From NCBI GenBank assembly GCA_963205315.1, contig CAUJIO010000089.1, positions 31,910-95,909 of the forward strand: a DNA stretch of 64,000 bases, read 5' to 3'. The position numbers and the translations under genes are program-made. Below the pieces are notes generated by a model. It searched no databases and was not told where the DNA came from. It was given only the letters and a program-made list of their open reading frames with translations. Positions 1-7,635 of this stretch are shown in pieces. This stretch comes from Pseudomonadota bacterium (GTDB lineage: Bacteria > Pseudomonadota > Alphaproteobacteria > Rhizobiales > Aestuariivirgaceae). The number at the start of each line of letters is the position of its first letter. Position 1 is the first letter of the stretch.

Positions 1-1548
1 GCCATGCCAATCGTAGACCACGGCGCGGGCACCCGAGGTGGCGCGGCCCGAAAGAATATCGGCGACATGAATGACTTGCGCCGCCTCACCTTCGAACGCC
101 GGCATATGCGGGCGAGAACCCGTGGCGAGAATCACTGCATCGGGTCTCTCGCTCAGCAAGAGTTCACGCGTCACCTCGCTGCGGCAATGGATGGTGGCGC
201 CGTAGCGCCGGGCCTCCTGTGTCAGGTTGGTGATGATGCCGCCGAATTCGGCTCGCGTGGGAAGCAGCTGGGCCAGTTTCGCCTGTCCCCCGGTCTGCGC
301 CTCACGCTCATGCAGATGAACCTCGTGGCCGCGCTCGGCAGCAACGGCCGCTGCCTTCAGACCTGCAGGCCCGCCACCAATTACCAAGACTTTTCTGTGG
401 GTTACAGCCTTTGTCTTGAGTTCGAACTGAAGTTCGCGGCCGGTCTCGGGATGCTGAATGCAGGAAATCGACAAGCCAAGCTGGAAGTGTCCGATGCAGG
501 CCTGGTTGCAGCCGATGCAGGCGCGAATGTCGTCATGCTGTCCAGCCCTCGCCTTGTTCGGCATCTCCGGATCGCAAATCATCGCGCGGGTCATGCCGCA
601 CATGTCGGCTGCACCGGAGGCCAACACCTGTTCGGCAATCTGCGGCTGGTTGATGCGGCCGGCGACGAAAACTGCCTTGCCGGTGGCCTGCTTCACCTTC
701 TGGGCGAAGGGCGCGACATAGCCATGGCTGTTGCTCATCGACGGCACGATATGGGCCGCGCCGGAGGCGGTGGCCGAGGTGCCGGCAATGACGTTCAGAT
801 AGTCGAGGTCCGGCGCCAGGGCGCGGGCGACGGCCACCGAGTCATCCTCGGCCATGCCGTCCTCATCATGCTCGTCGCCGGTCATGCGCATGCCGACGAT
901 GAATTCAGCCGGCACGTTGTCGCGCACGGCGGCAATCGTCTCGCGGGTGAAGCGCAGACGATTTTCGAACGAACCGCCGTATTGGTCTTCACGGCGGTTG
1001 ACCCTGGCATTCATGAACTGCGCCGGAAGATAACCGTGGCTGGCGACGATCTCGACGCCGTCGGCTCCCGCTGCCGCCATGCGGCTGGCGGCCTGCGCGA
1101 AGCCGTCGATGATTTCACCGATCAGGCCGGTCGACATGGGACGCGGAATGACCTTGAAGCGTTCGGACGGCGAGTGCGACGGCGCGAAGGCCGGCTGAAC
1201 GACGCCATCGGGGCGCCCCAACAATTCGCGTCCCGGATGGAAGAGCTGGACGAAGACCTTGGTGCCTTCCGCATGTATAGCGTCGATGAGACGGCTGAAG
1301 GGCGCGATGCAGTCATCCGATGTGCCCATCAGCAGCGCCTCGGTGTAGCGCGACGTTTCATGCACGCCGACCACCTGAATGACGATCAGCCCCGCACCTC
1401 CCCGGGCACGGGCGCGCTGATAAGCGATCAGCGAGTCAGATGGCAATCCGCCTTCGGGCAAATAGGTATCATGGCCGGTCGAGAATATCCGGTTGCGGAT
1501 CTCTGTGGTTTTCAGGGTGAAGGGCGTGAAGAGATGTGTGAAGCGCAT
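1..1548 (-). CDS. NADH:flavin oxidoreductase / 2,4-dienoyl-CoA reductase-type enzyme (3' end cut by window)
   Basis: This is a redox enzyme of the 2,4-dienoyl-CoA reductase / trimethylamine dehydrogenase family. Its first 516 residues are visible and the C-terminus lies beyond base 1. Residues 1 to about 340 form the old-yellow-enzyme FMN barrel, including the segment HGYLPAQFMN followed by NRREDQYGGS. Cysteines 344, 347, 351 and 363 (C-x2-C-x3-C-x11-C) are the 4Fe-4S ligands. A nucleotide-binding glycine motif (VIGGGPAGLKAA) near residue 388 opens the FAD/NAD(P)H domain. The ATG at 1548 follows a modest AGGG ribosome site. It starts 38 bases after the chorismate mutase gene and is probably the last gene of that transcript. 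The substrate cannot be read from sequence; fatty-acid enoyl-CoA reduction and N-demethylation are both known in the family. The family call is secure, the substrate is not. Confidence 0.85.
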   Translation of the reverse strand, partial: MRFTHLFTPFTLKTTEIRNRIFSTGHDTYLPEGGLPSDSLIAYQRARARGGAGLIVIQVVGVHETSRYTEALLMGTSDDCIAPFSRLIDAIHAEGTKVFVQLFHPGRELLGRPDGVVQPAFAPSHSPSERFKVIPRPMSTGLIGEIIDGFAQAASRMAAAGADGVEIVASHGYLPAQFMNARVNRREDQYGGSFENRLRFTRETIAAVRDNVPAEFIVGMRMTGDEHDEDGMAEDDSVAVARALAPDLDYLNVIAGTSATASGAAHIVPSMSNSHGYVAPFAQKVKQATGKAVFVAGRINQPQIAEQVLASGAADMCGMTRAMICDPEMPNKARAGQHDDIRACIGCNQACIGHFQLGLSISCIQHPETGRELQFELKTKAVTHRKVLVIGGGPAGLKAAAVAAERGHEVHLHEREAQTGGQAKLAQLLPTRAEFGGIITNLTQEARRYGATIHCRSEVTRELLLSERPDAVILATGSRPHMPAFEGEAAQVIHVADILSGRATSGARAVVYDWHG

Positions 1549-1586
1549 AGCCCTGTCTAGCGCTTGCGGTGTGGATCCGTCGAGGG

Positions 1587-1874
1587 TCAGATGGCGCGCT
1601 CTTCATAGGCCACGAACCATTCAACCATCTCGGTCCACATCGCCTCGACCAGGGCCGGATCAACCTTGTGTCCACGCGCCAGCACGCGCACATGGTCAAT
1701 CACCTGGGCAATACGGGCGTCGTCGCGCGCTGGCAGCCCGTCGCGCTTTTTCACGACGATGGCTTTTTCCACGCAGCGCTGGCGGTCGGCCAGAAGCTTG
1801 ATGAGGTTTTCATCGATGCGGTCGATCTCCTTGCGGATGTCGGCCATGGTAAGCTGCTTGGATGATTGTGGCAT
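1587..1874 (-). CDS. Chorismate mutase, AroQ class (type II)
   Basis: A 95-residue all-helical protein of the AroQ fold, expected to convert chorismate to prephenate for phenylalanine and tyrosine synthesis in the cytoplasm. The N-terminal helix carries ADIRKEIDRIDENL, followed by LLADRQRCVEKA with the conserved arginine and lysine positions and a final helix ending MVEWFVAYEE. The ATG at 1874 was chosen because AAGAGGCG sits just upstream and the encoded start matches family length; the longer open frame upstream has no family similarity. It lies 50 bases after comEC and 38 bases before the oxidoreductase. The C-terminal helix also resembles PchB-type isochorismate pyruvate lyases, so that activity cannot be excluded, but no siderophore or salicylate genes are nearby. 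Confidence 0.85.
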   Translation of the reverse strand: MPQSSKQLTMADIRKEIDRIDENLIKLLADRQRCVEKAIVVKKRDGLPARDDARIAQVIDHVRVLARGHKVDPALVEAMWTEMVEWFVAYEERAI

Positions 1875-1924
1875 GATCGCCGCCTCTTGCCGCGAAAGGC
1901 CCGGCCGGTCAATTGGCAGAAAAG

Positions 1925-4096
1925 TCACTGGCTGGATGCGGCGGGCTTGTAGGGTGTGCTGCGCCGTTCCGGGCGCGATGCCCACGGCCGGTCGCCCTGT
2001 GAAACCGCCGCGGCCTCGATCACGATTCCATCGGTTGCGATGGTTACGGCATGAGCGCCTTTGCGCCACAGATCGAAGCGGTCGATGCGCGTTGGCACCG
2101 CACTACAGGCGCCGCGCAGAGGAAAGTCGGCAATCAGGATGGCAATGCCGGTGCAATCGAGGGGCAGTCCTTCTGCCTTGCTGACATAGGCAATGAGCCT
2201 GCCCTTCACCGATGCATCGCAGCGCTTGTCCCGGCACGACCAGCCGGGACGCCGGGCGGCTTCGGCGAGCGTCACCTCCTCGCCATTCGACTGGAGCCAT
2301 TTGTCCACGGTGAAGCGGGCGCGGCGCGGCATTGCGGGTACGAGAAGTCCCTGCGGATCGCGAATGGCGACGTTTTGCCCGCTCCGCTCGATCAGGATGT
2401 CGGGCTGCGGTGCTGGTGTCAGCATCAAGGCGGTCGCCGCGCCCACGAAACCGAGACCGGACCAGCGCACGGGACCAAGGAGCAAGCAGATCAGCACCGT
2501 ACCGGTGGCGAGTAACGCGACGCTCACGGCGGAGGGTTCCGGGACCACCATCATGGCGCCTGGGAATCCCGCAACCGAGTCAGAAATCCACAGGACCAGT
2601 TTCAGGCCCTCGCCCATGACGTAAAGCGGCAAGGCCTCCAGACCAAAAGGCATCAGCAGTGCCGAGATCAGCGCGAAAGGCATCACCAGAATACCGATGA
2701 CGGGCAAAGCCAAGCCGTTGGCCACAAGACTATAGGGTGACAACCGGCCGAAGTGATAGACAGCGGGAATCGACGACATGCTGCCGGCGATGACGGTCGT
2801 TAGCAGCGATGCGATCGCCGCCAGGGCGAGCTTCGCGGCCAACCTCACTGCCCAGTGGGAGATGGCCTTCTGATCGCCATCTCTGCCCCGCCTATAAGCG
2901 CCCCAGGCTTCGTAGAAGGACACCAGGCCCAGAACGGCCAGGAAGGACATCTGGAAACTTGCTTCGACGGCGGCTTCGGGCTCGAAGACCAGCACCAGAA
3001 GTGCAGCGATTGCCAGATTGCGCGTCGAAAGCGCGGGCCGGTCCACCAGAACGGCGAAGAAGACAACAGCGATCATGATGAAGGAACGCTGGGTGGCGAC
3101 GCCACCTTCCGCCAGCAGCATGTAGAACAGCCCCATGAGCAACGCCGAGGCCGCCGCCCATTTTTTGATGGGCCATCGCAGCGCCAGCGGCGGAATCAGT
3201 GCCAGCGCGGCTCGCATCGCCCAGAATACACCGCCTGCCACCAGCCACATGTGGAGCCCCGAGATCGACAAGATGTGGAACAGGCCGGAGGCAAGCAGGC
3301 TGTCGTTGAGGTCCTTGGGGACAGTGCTGCGTTCGCCGGTGATCAAGGCCTCGCCAAAGGAGGCGTATGGCTCATCGAGCGCGGCGTGGATACGCCGGCC
3401 CATCGCGGCGCGCGTATCGGCGAGAAACGCCTCGAACTTCGCCCGCATCGGGACCGACGCATCGAGAAGCGTGATGGCCCCTGTCACCCGGCCCGTGCCG
3501 CCGACGCTCTCGAACCACAATTTGCGGCCATAGTCGAACCCACCGGGCTGCACCGGCGTCGGCAAGGGCGAGAGCCGGGCTTTCAGGGACACGCGGGTGC
3601 CAGAGAGTGGCGTGCCATTCTTCAATGGCGATGACAAGCGAAGCCGAAGTGGCGTTTTCTCGCTGCCGAGGCCTTCGATCGCGTCGGGCGTAAGGATGAC
3701 GATGACCCGGCCCCTGCCCGCGCGCTCAACGCCGGCGACGCGGCCCGTGACCAGCACCTCAGACGTGGTAGACCGCAACAGTGGCGTGGCGACCATCTCG
3801 CTGCGGAATTTGGCGAGGGCGAAGCCTGCGGCAACGAGTGCCGCCAGCGTGACCAGCGGCAGGCTGCGGCCGACCCCGAACAGGGCCAGGGCAACCGATC
3901 CACAGATGATTCCGATCAGCAGCGAGGGTTCCGTCTCGAGCGCGAAATAGGTCCAGATCCCCAGCGTCAGGGCGATGGGCCACCACAGGAAGGCGCGGCC
4001 TTGCTGACGCGCCAGTGCAAGGCTGAGCCAGCCGGACAGCCGCGAGGATTTTGTCTGTTCCTCGTCGGCCACGCGCTCGAAGGCGCCCGCGGACAT
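1925..4096 (-). CDS. comEC: ComEC/Rec2 family inner-membrane DNA-uptake channel protein
   Basis: A 723-residue polytopic membrane protein. The N-terminal third contains membrane segments and a DUF4131-like region. The middle (about residues 250-530) is the Competence domain, with the diagnostic LFHILSISGLHM motif and many hydrophobic helices. Family members move single-stranded DNA across the inner membrane during transformation. The C-terminal 150 residues are soluble but show no HxHxDH metallo-beta-lactamase motif, so this is the short form without the nuclease-like domain. It is divergent from gltX across a 99-base gap, an arrangement typical of rhizobial genomes. It heads a probable transcript with the chorismate mutase gene. 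Competence of the organism cannot be inferred from this gene alone. Confidence 0.9.
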   Translation of the reverse strand: MSAGAFERVADEEQTKSSRLSGWLSLALARQQGRAFLWWPIALTLGIWTYFALETEPSLLIGIICGSVALALFGVGRSLPLVTLAALVAAGFALAKFRSEMVATPLLRSTTSEVLVTGRVAGVERAGRGRVIVILTPDAIEGLGSEKTPLRLRLSSPLKNGTPLSGTRVSLKARLSPLPTPVQPGGFDYGRKLWFESVGGTGRVTGAITLLDASVPMRAKFEAFLADTRAAMGRRIHAALDEPYASFGEALITGERSTVPKDLNDSLLASGLFHILSISGLHMWLVAGGVFWAMRAALALIPPLALRWPIKKWAAASALLMGLFYMLLAEGGVATQRSFIMIAVVFFAVLVDRPALSTRNLAIAALLVLVFEPEAAVEASFQMSFLAVLGLVSFYEAWGAYRRGRDGDQKAISHWAVRLAAKLALAAIASLLTTVIAGSMSSIPAVYHFGRLSPYSLVANGLALPVIGILVMPFALISALLMPFGLEALPLYVMGEGLKLVLWISDSVAGFPGAMMVVPEPSAVSVALLATGTVLICLLLGPVRWSGLGFVGAATALMLTPAPQPDILIERSGQNVAIRDPQGLLVPAMPRRARFTVDKWLQSNGEEVTLAEAARRPGWSCRDKRCDASVKGRLIAYVSKAEGLPLDCTGIAILIADFPLRGACSAVPTRIDRFDLWRKGAHAVTIATDGIVIEAAAVSQGDRPWASRPERRSTPYKPAASSQ

Positions 4097-4195
4097 GGTT
4101 CACTCCCCTTAACATTGCGCGCACGCCTGTGCTAAGCGGCGGCAAGACAGATTTATCAGTTTCCCCTAAGTCAGACTACACGGAGAACGGTGCCA

Positions 4196-5617
4196 ATGTC
4201 ATCGCCAGTCGTCACGCGCTTTGCGCCCTCGCCCACAGGCTACCTTCATATTGGTGGCGGACGGACCGCCCTGTTCAATTGGGCCTATGCCCGGAAGCTT
4301 GGCGGCAAGATGCTTCTCCGGATTGAAGACACCGACCGCGAGCGCTCGACCGCCGACGCCATCGACGCCATCATTGAAGGCCTGACCTGGCTGGGCCTCG
4401 ACTGGGCCGGCGAACCCGTATCACAATACGGCCGGGTGATGCGGCACCGCGAAGTTGCCGAGCAATTGCTGGCACAGGGCAAGGCCTATCGCTGCTATTG
4501 CAGCCCGCAGGACCTGGAAGAGATGCGCGCCAAAGCGGAGGCCGAGAAGCGGCCGATCCGCTATGATGGCACGTGGCGCGACCGCGATCCTTCGGAGGCG
4601 CCTGCAGGTGTAAAGCCCGCGATCCGGTTCCGGGCTCCGCAAGAGGGCGAAACGGTCATCGAGGACGCCGTGCAGGGCCGCGTCGTCATCCCGAACAAGG
4701 ACCTCGACGATCTCATCATCCTGCGCTCGGACGGCAACCCCACTTACAATCTTTCGGTGGTGGTCGACGATCATGACATGGGCGTCACTCACATCATCCG
4801 CGGTGTCGACCATCTGACCAATGCGGCGCGGCAGACCCAAATCTACATGGCCATGGGCTGGCGGGTTCCGCACATGTCACATATTCCGCTTATTCATGGC
4901 CCGGACGGCGCCAAGCTGTCAAAGCGCCACGGTGCGCTTGGCGTCGAGGCCTATCGCGCCATGGGTTATCTCCCCGAAGCCATGCGGAACTATCTGGCAC
5001 GGCTTGGCTGGAGTCACGGCGACGACGAGATTTTCTCGACAGAACAATTGGTTGAGTGGTTTAACCTCGAGTCGATTGGCAAGAGTGCTGCGCGCTTCGA
5101 TTTCGCCAAGCTCGAAAATGTCAACGGCCACTATATTCGTCATACGCCTGACGCAAGTCTGCTGGCACAGTTTGTTGATTTCCTCCCCCATGCCGAAGGT
5201 GGCAAAGCCATGCTGGCGCAGATCGACGATGCCATGATGGCCAAGCTTCTGCGTGCCATGCCGGGCTTGAAGGAGCGGGCGAAGACGCTGGTGGAGTTGA
5301 TGAAGGGCGCGCAGTTCCTGTTCGCTCAGCGGCCCTTGCCGATGGACGACAAGGCGGCGCAGATCATCCGAGACGGCGGTGCCGAGGCTCTGGCGGGGTT
5401 GATCCCCCTGCTCGAGTCCGCAGAAGACTGGTCGGCATTGGCTCTGGAGAGCTTAGTGAAGGCGCATGCGGAGGCGCAGGGGCTGAAGCTTGGCAAGCTG
5501 GCGCAGCCGTTGCGGGCTGCTTTGACCGGAACCAGCACATCGCCGGGCATCTTCGATGTGCTCGAGGTGCTGGGGCGCGACGAGGCGCTGGGAAGACTAA
5601 AGGATCAGGTCAGCTAA
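4196..5617 (+). CDS. gltX: Glutamyl-tRNA synthetase
   Basis: A 473-residue class I aminoacyl-tRNA synthetase that charges tRNA-Glu in the cytoplasm. The HIGH signature appears as [11 protein letters not shown] at residues 11-21 and the KMSKS signature as KLSKR at 240-244. A CYC segment at residues 100-102 lies in the insert that binds zinc in some family members. The C-terminal half is the anticodon-binding helical domain. An in-frame GTG lies at 4190, but the ATG at 4196 has the better distance (about 10 bases) from CGGAG at 4181-4185. Many alphaproteobacteria use a relaxed GltX that also charges tRNA-Gln with the GatCAB pathway; that cannot be decided from this sequence. It is followed by gltA, 65 bases on. 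Confidence 0.97.
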   Translation: MSSPVVTRFAPSPTGYLHIGGGRTALFNWAYARKLGGKMLLRIEDTDRERSTADAIDAIIEGLTWLGLDWAGEPVSQYGRVMRHREVAEQLLAQGKAYRCYCSPQDLEEMRAKAEAEKRPIRYDGTWRDRDPSEAPAGVKPAIRFRAPQEGETVIEDAVQGRVVIPNKDLDDLIILRSDGNPTYNLSVVVDDHDMGVTHIIRGVDHLTNAARQTQIYMAMGWRVPHMSHIPLIHGPDGAKLSKRHGALGVEAYRAMGYLPEAMRNYLARLGWSHGDDEIFSTEQLVEWFNLESIGKSAARFDFAKLENVNGHYIRHTPDASLLAQFVDFLPHAEGGKAMLAQIDDAMMAKLLRAMPGLKERAKTLVELMKGAQFLFAQRPLPMDDKAAQIIRDGGAEALAGLIPLLESAEDWSALALESLVKAHAEAQGLKLGKLAQPLRAALTGTSTSPGIFDVLEVLGRDEALGRLKDQVS

Positions 5618-5671
5618 GTTGACCTTTTTATGGTGCGGTGCAATAGTTCGCGAAGTCAGACACGCGACAAT

Positions 5672-5677
5672 AGGAGG
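5672..5677 (+). promoter_or_regulatory. Ribosome binding site deciding the gltA start
   Basis: A full AGGAGG Shine-Dalgarno sequence. Two ATG codons in tandem follow at 5680 and 5683. Only the second has workable spacing (5 bases, against 2), so translation of gltA most likely begins at 5683. Confidence 0.7.
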
Positions 5678-5682
5678 CCATG

Positions 5683-6984
5683 ATGGCTGATGATGCAAAG
5701 AAGGCGACCCTGACACTCGAAGGGAAGACCGTAGACATGCCGGTAAAGTCCGGCAGTATCGGCCCCGATGTCGTCGACATCACCAAGCTCTACGCGCAGA
5801 CCGGCGCCTTCACCTTCGACCCTGGCTTCACTTCCACGGCCTCGTGCGAATCCAAGATCACCTACATCGACGGCGACGAAGGCGTGCTGCTCTACCGCGG
5901 CTACCCCATCGAACAGCTGGCCGAGCACGGCGACTTCCTCGAAAGCTGCTACCTCCTCTATTACGGCGAACTCCCCACACCCGCCCAGCGCAAGGAGTTC
6001 GAGAAGAACATCACGTACCACACCATGGTGCACGAGCAGATGACCCGGTTCTTCCAGGGCTTCCGCCGCGACGCGCACCCGATGGCGGTGATGGTGGCGG
6101 TGGTCGGCGCCATGTCGGCCTTCTACCACGACTCGATCGACATCAACGATCCGCGCCAGCGCGAGATCGCTTGCCACCGGATGATCGCCAAGCTTCCGAC
6201 GATCGCCGCCATGGCCTTCAAGTATTCGATCGGCCAGCCCTTCGTCTATCCGCAGAACAACCTGTCCTACGCCGCCAACTTCCTGCGCATGTGCTTTGCG
6301 GTACCCTGCGAGGACTATGTGGTGAACCCGGTCCTGGCACGCGCCATGGACCGGATCTTCATCCTGCATGCCGACCATGAGCAGAACGCCTCGACCTCGA
6401 CAGTGCGCCTTGCTGGCTCCTCGGGCGCCAATCCCTTTGCCTGCATTGCGGCTGGCATTGCCTGCCTGTGGGGCCCCGCGCATGGCGGCGCCAATGAGGC
6501 CGCCCTCGAGATGCTGAAGCAGATCGGCGATCCGTCGAAGGTGCCGGAATTCATCGCCAAGGTGAAGGACAAGACTTCACACATCCGGCTGATGGGCTTT
6601 GGCCATCGCGTCTACAAGAACTACGATCCGCGCGCCAAGATCATGCAGAAGACGGCGCACGAAGTTCTGGGCGAACTTGGCATCAAGGACGATCCGCTGC
6701 TGGAAGTGGCGCGTGAGCTTGAAAAGGCGGCGCTGTCCGATTCCTACTTCATCGAGCGCAAGCTTTATCCCAATGTCGATTTTTACTCGGGCATCATTCT
6801 CCGGGCACTTGGCTTCCCGACCTCGATGTTCACCGTGCTGTTTGCGCTGGCCCGCACCGTCGGCTGGATCTCGCAGTGGAAGGAAATGATCGAAGATCCT
6901 GGCCAGAAGATCGGCCGTCCGCGGCAGCTCTATACTGGCGCGCCGAAGCGCGATTACGTGCCGTTGACCAAGCGGGGCAAGTGA
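5683..6984 (+). CDS. gltA: Citrate synthase (type II)
   Basis: A 433-residue enzyme that condenses acetyl-CoA and oxaloacetate to citrate, the entry step of the TCA cycle. The length fits the hexameric, NADH-regulated Gram-negative type. The active-site segment [14 protein letters not shown] is clear, with the catalytic histidine at residue 308, and the family regions [12 protein letters not shown] and [17 protein letters not shown] are present. The N-terminal extension [24 protein letters not shown] is the usual small beta domain of this type. Codon use is strongly biased to C/G, as expected of a highly expressed gene. A hairpin terminator follows at once. In most Hyphomicrobiales lpxB converges on gltA; here fabZ does. 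Confidence 0.97.
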   Translation: MADDAKKATLTLEGKTVDMPVKSGSIGPDVVDITKLYAQTGAFTFDPGFTSTASCESKITYIDGDEGVLLYRGYPIEQLAEHGDFLESCYLLYYGELPTPAQRKEFEKNITYHTMVHEQMTRFFQGFRRDAHPMAVMVAVVGAMSAFYHDSIDINDPRQREIACHRMIAKLPTIAAMAFKYSIGQPFVYPQNNLSYAANFLRMCFAVPCEDYVVNPVLARAMDRIFILHADHEQNASTSTVRLAGSSGANPFACIAAGIACLWGPAHGGANEAALEMLKQIGDPSKVPEFIAKVKDKTSHIRLMGFGHRVYKNYDPRAKIMQKTAHEVLGELGIKDDPLLEVARELEKAALSDSYFIERKLYPNVDFYSGIILRALGFPTSMFTVLFALARTVGWISQWKEMIEDPGQKIGRPRQLYTGAPKRDYVPLTKRGK

Positions 6985-7018
6985 GCGGCAACGCCGGCAG
7001 CTCATCGCGAATATCACG

Positions 7019-7045
7019 AAGGCCGGGGATTCCCCGGCCTTTTGT
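7019..7045 (+). terminator. Rho-independent terminator after gltA
   Basis: A near-perfect 11-base inverted repeat (AAGGCCGGGGA / TCCCCGGCCTT) is followed by TTTGTTT, 35 bases after the gltA stop codon. It separates gltA from the convergent fabZ. Confidence 0.85.
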
Positions 7046-7081
7046 TTAGGCGAACAGCGACTTGGTCCCCAAAGGCATGTT

Positions 7082-7558
7082 CTACACGCCGCGCTCGTTC
7101 ATCAGCATGGCGCCGATTTCAGCCTCTGCAACCTTCTTGCCGTCGACATGGGCTTCGCACCAGTATTTCCACACCGGCGCCCGCTTGTTGCTGAGCTTGA
7201 CCTTGATATGCACGCTGTCGCCCGGCACGACCGGTTTGCGAAAGCGTGCCTTGTCAATCGACATGAAGAATACCAGCTTGCCGGCGTGATCGTCGCCGAG
7301 ATGATCGAGGACCAGCGCGCCCGCCGTCTGGGCCATTGCCTCGACCAGCAACACGCCGGGCATCACCGGCTTCCCGGGGAAATGACCCTGGAAAAATGGT
7401 TCGTTCATCGTGACGTTCTTGATTGCGGTGCCGCTCTCCTCGCCATCCATATCGATCATCTTGTCGATGAGCAGAAATGGATAGCGGTGCGGCAAAAGCT
7501 TCATGATCCGCGTGATGTCCGCAGTCCGCAATAGTTTTGCCGGCGCGTCGTCGCTCAT
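7082..7558 (-). CDS. fabZ: 3-hydroxyacyl-ACP dehydratase FabZ
   Basis: A 158-residue hot-dog-fold enzyme that dehydrates 3-hydroxyacyl-ACP to trans-2-enoyl-ACP in fatty acid elongation. It has [13 protein letters not shown] with the catalytic histidine, and [23 protein letters not shown] with the HFP-x3-MPG-x6-E signature and its catalytic glutamate. The length is normal. It is the last gene of the long rpsB-to-bamA block and starts 77 bases after bamA. In related genomes lpxD precedes fabZ and lpxA-lpxI-lpxB follow it; here all four are gone while fabZ, which is needed for all fatty acids, is kept. Confidence 0.96.
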   Translation of the reverse strand: MSDDAPAKLLRTADITRIMKLLPHRYPFLLIDKMIDMDGEESGTAIKNVTMNEPFFQGHFPGKPVMPGVLLVEAMAQTAGALVLDHLGDDHAGKLVFFMSIDKARFRKPVVPGDSVHIKVKLSNKRAPVWKYWCEAHVDGKKVAEAEIGAMLMNERGV

Positions 7559-7580
7559 GCATCACCTGTCCCAGAAAGTT

Positions 7581-7606
7581 ACGGACGGCCGCTTGCGGCC
7601 GTCCGT
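7581..7606 (-). terminator. Perfect hairpin between bamA and fabZ
   Basis: A perfect 12-base inverted repeat (ACGGACGGCCGC / GCGGCCGTCCGT) with a 2-base centre fills a third of the bamA-fabZ gap. On the transcribed strand it is followed by AACTTTCTGG rather than a clear U tract. It may act as an attenuator or an RNA processing/stability element rather than a full terminator. Confidence 0.5.
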
Positions 7607-7635
7607 TCGCATTGTAGCTTGCCTTTTCGAAAGGT

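Noticed and set aside
4..1560. A long open frame of about 518 codons on the plus strand
   Set aside because: It is the antisense shadow of the oxidoreductase gene; the minus strand encodes a recognisable FMN/4Fe-4S/FAD protein, and the plus translation matches nothing.
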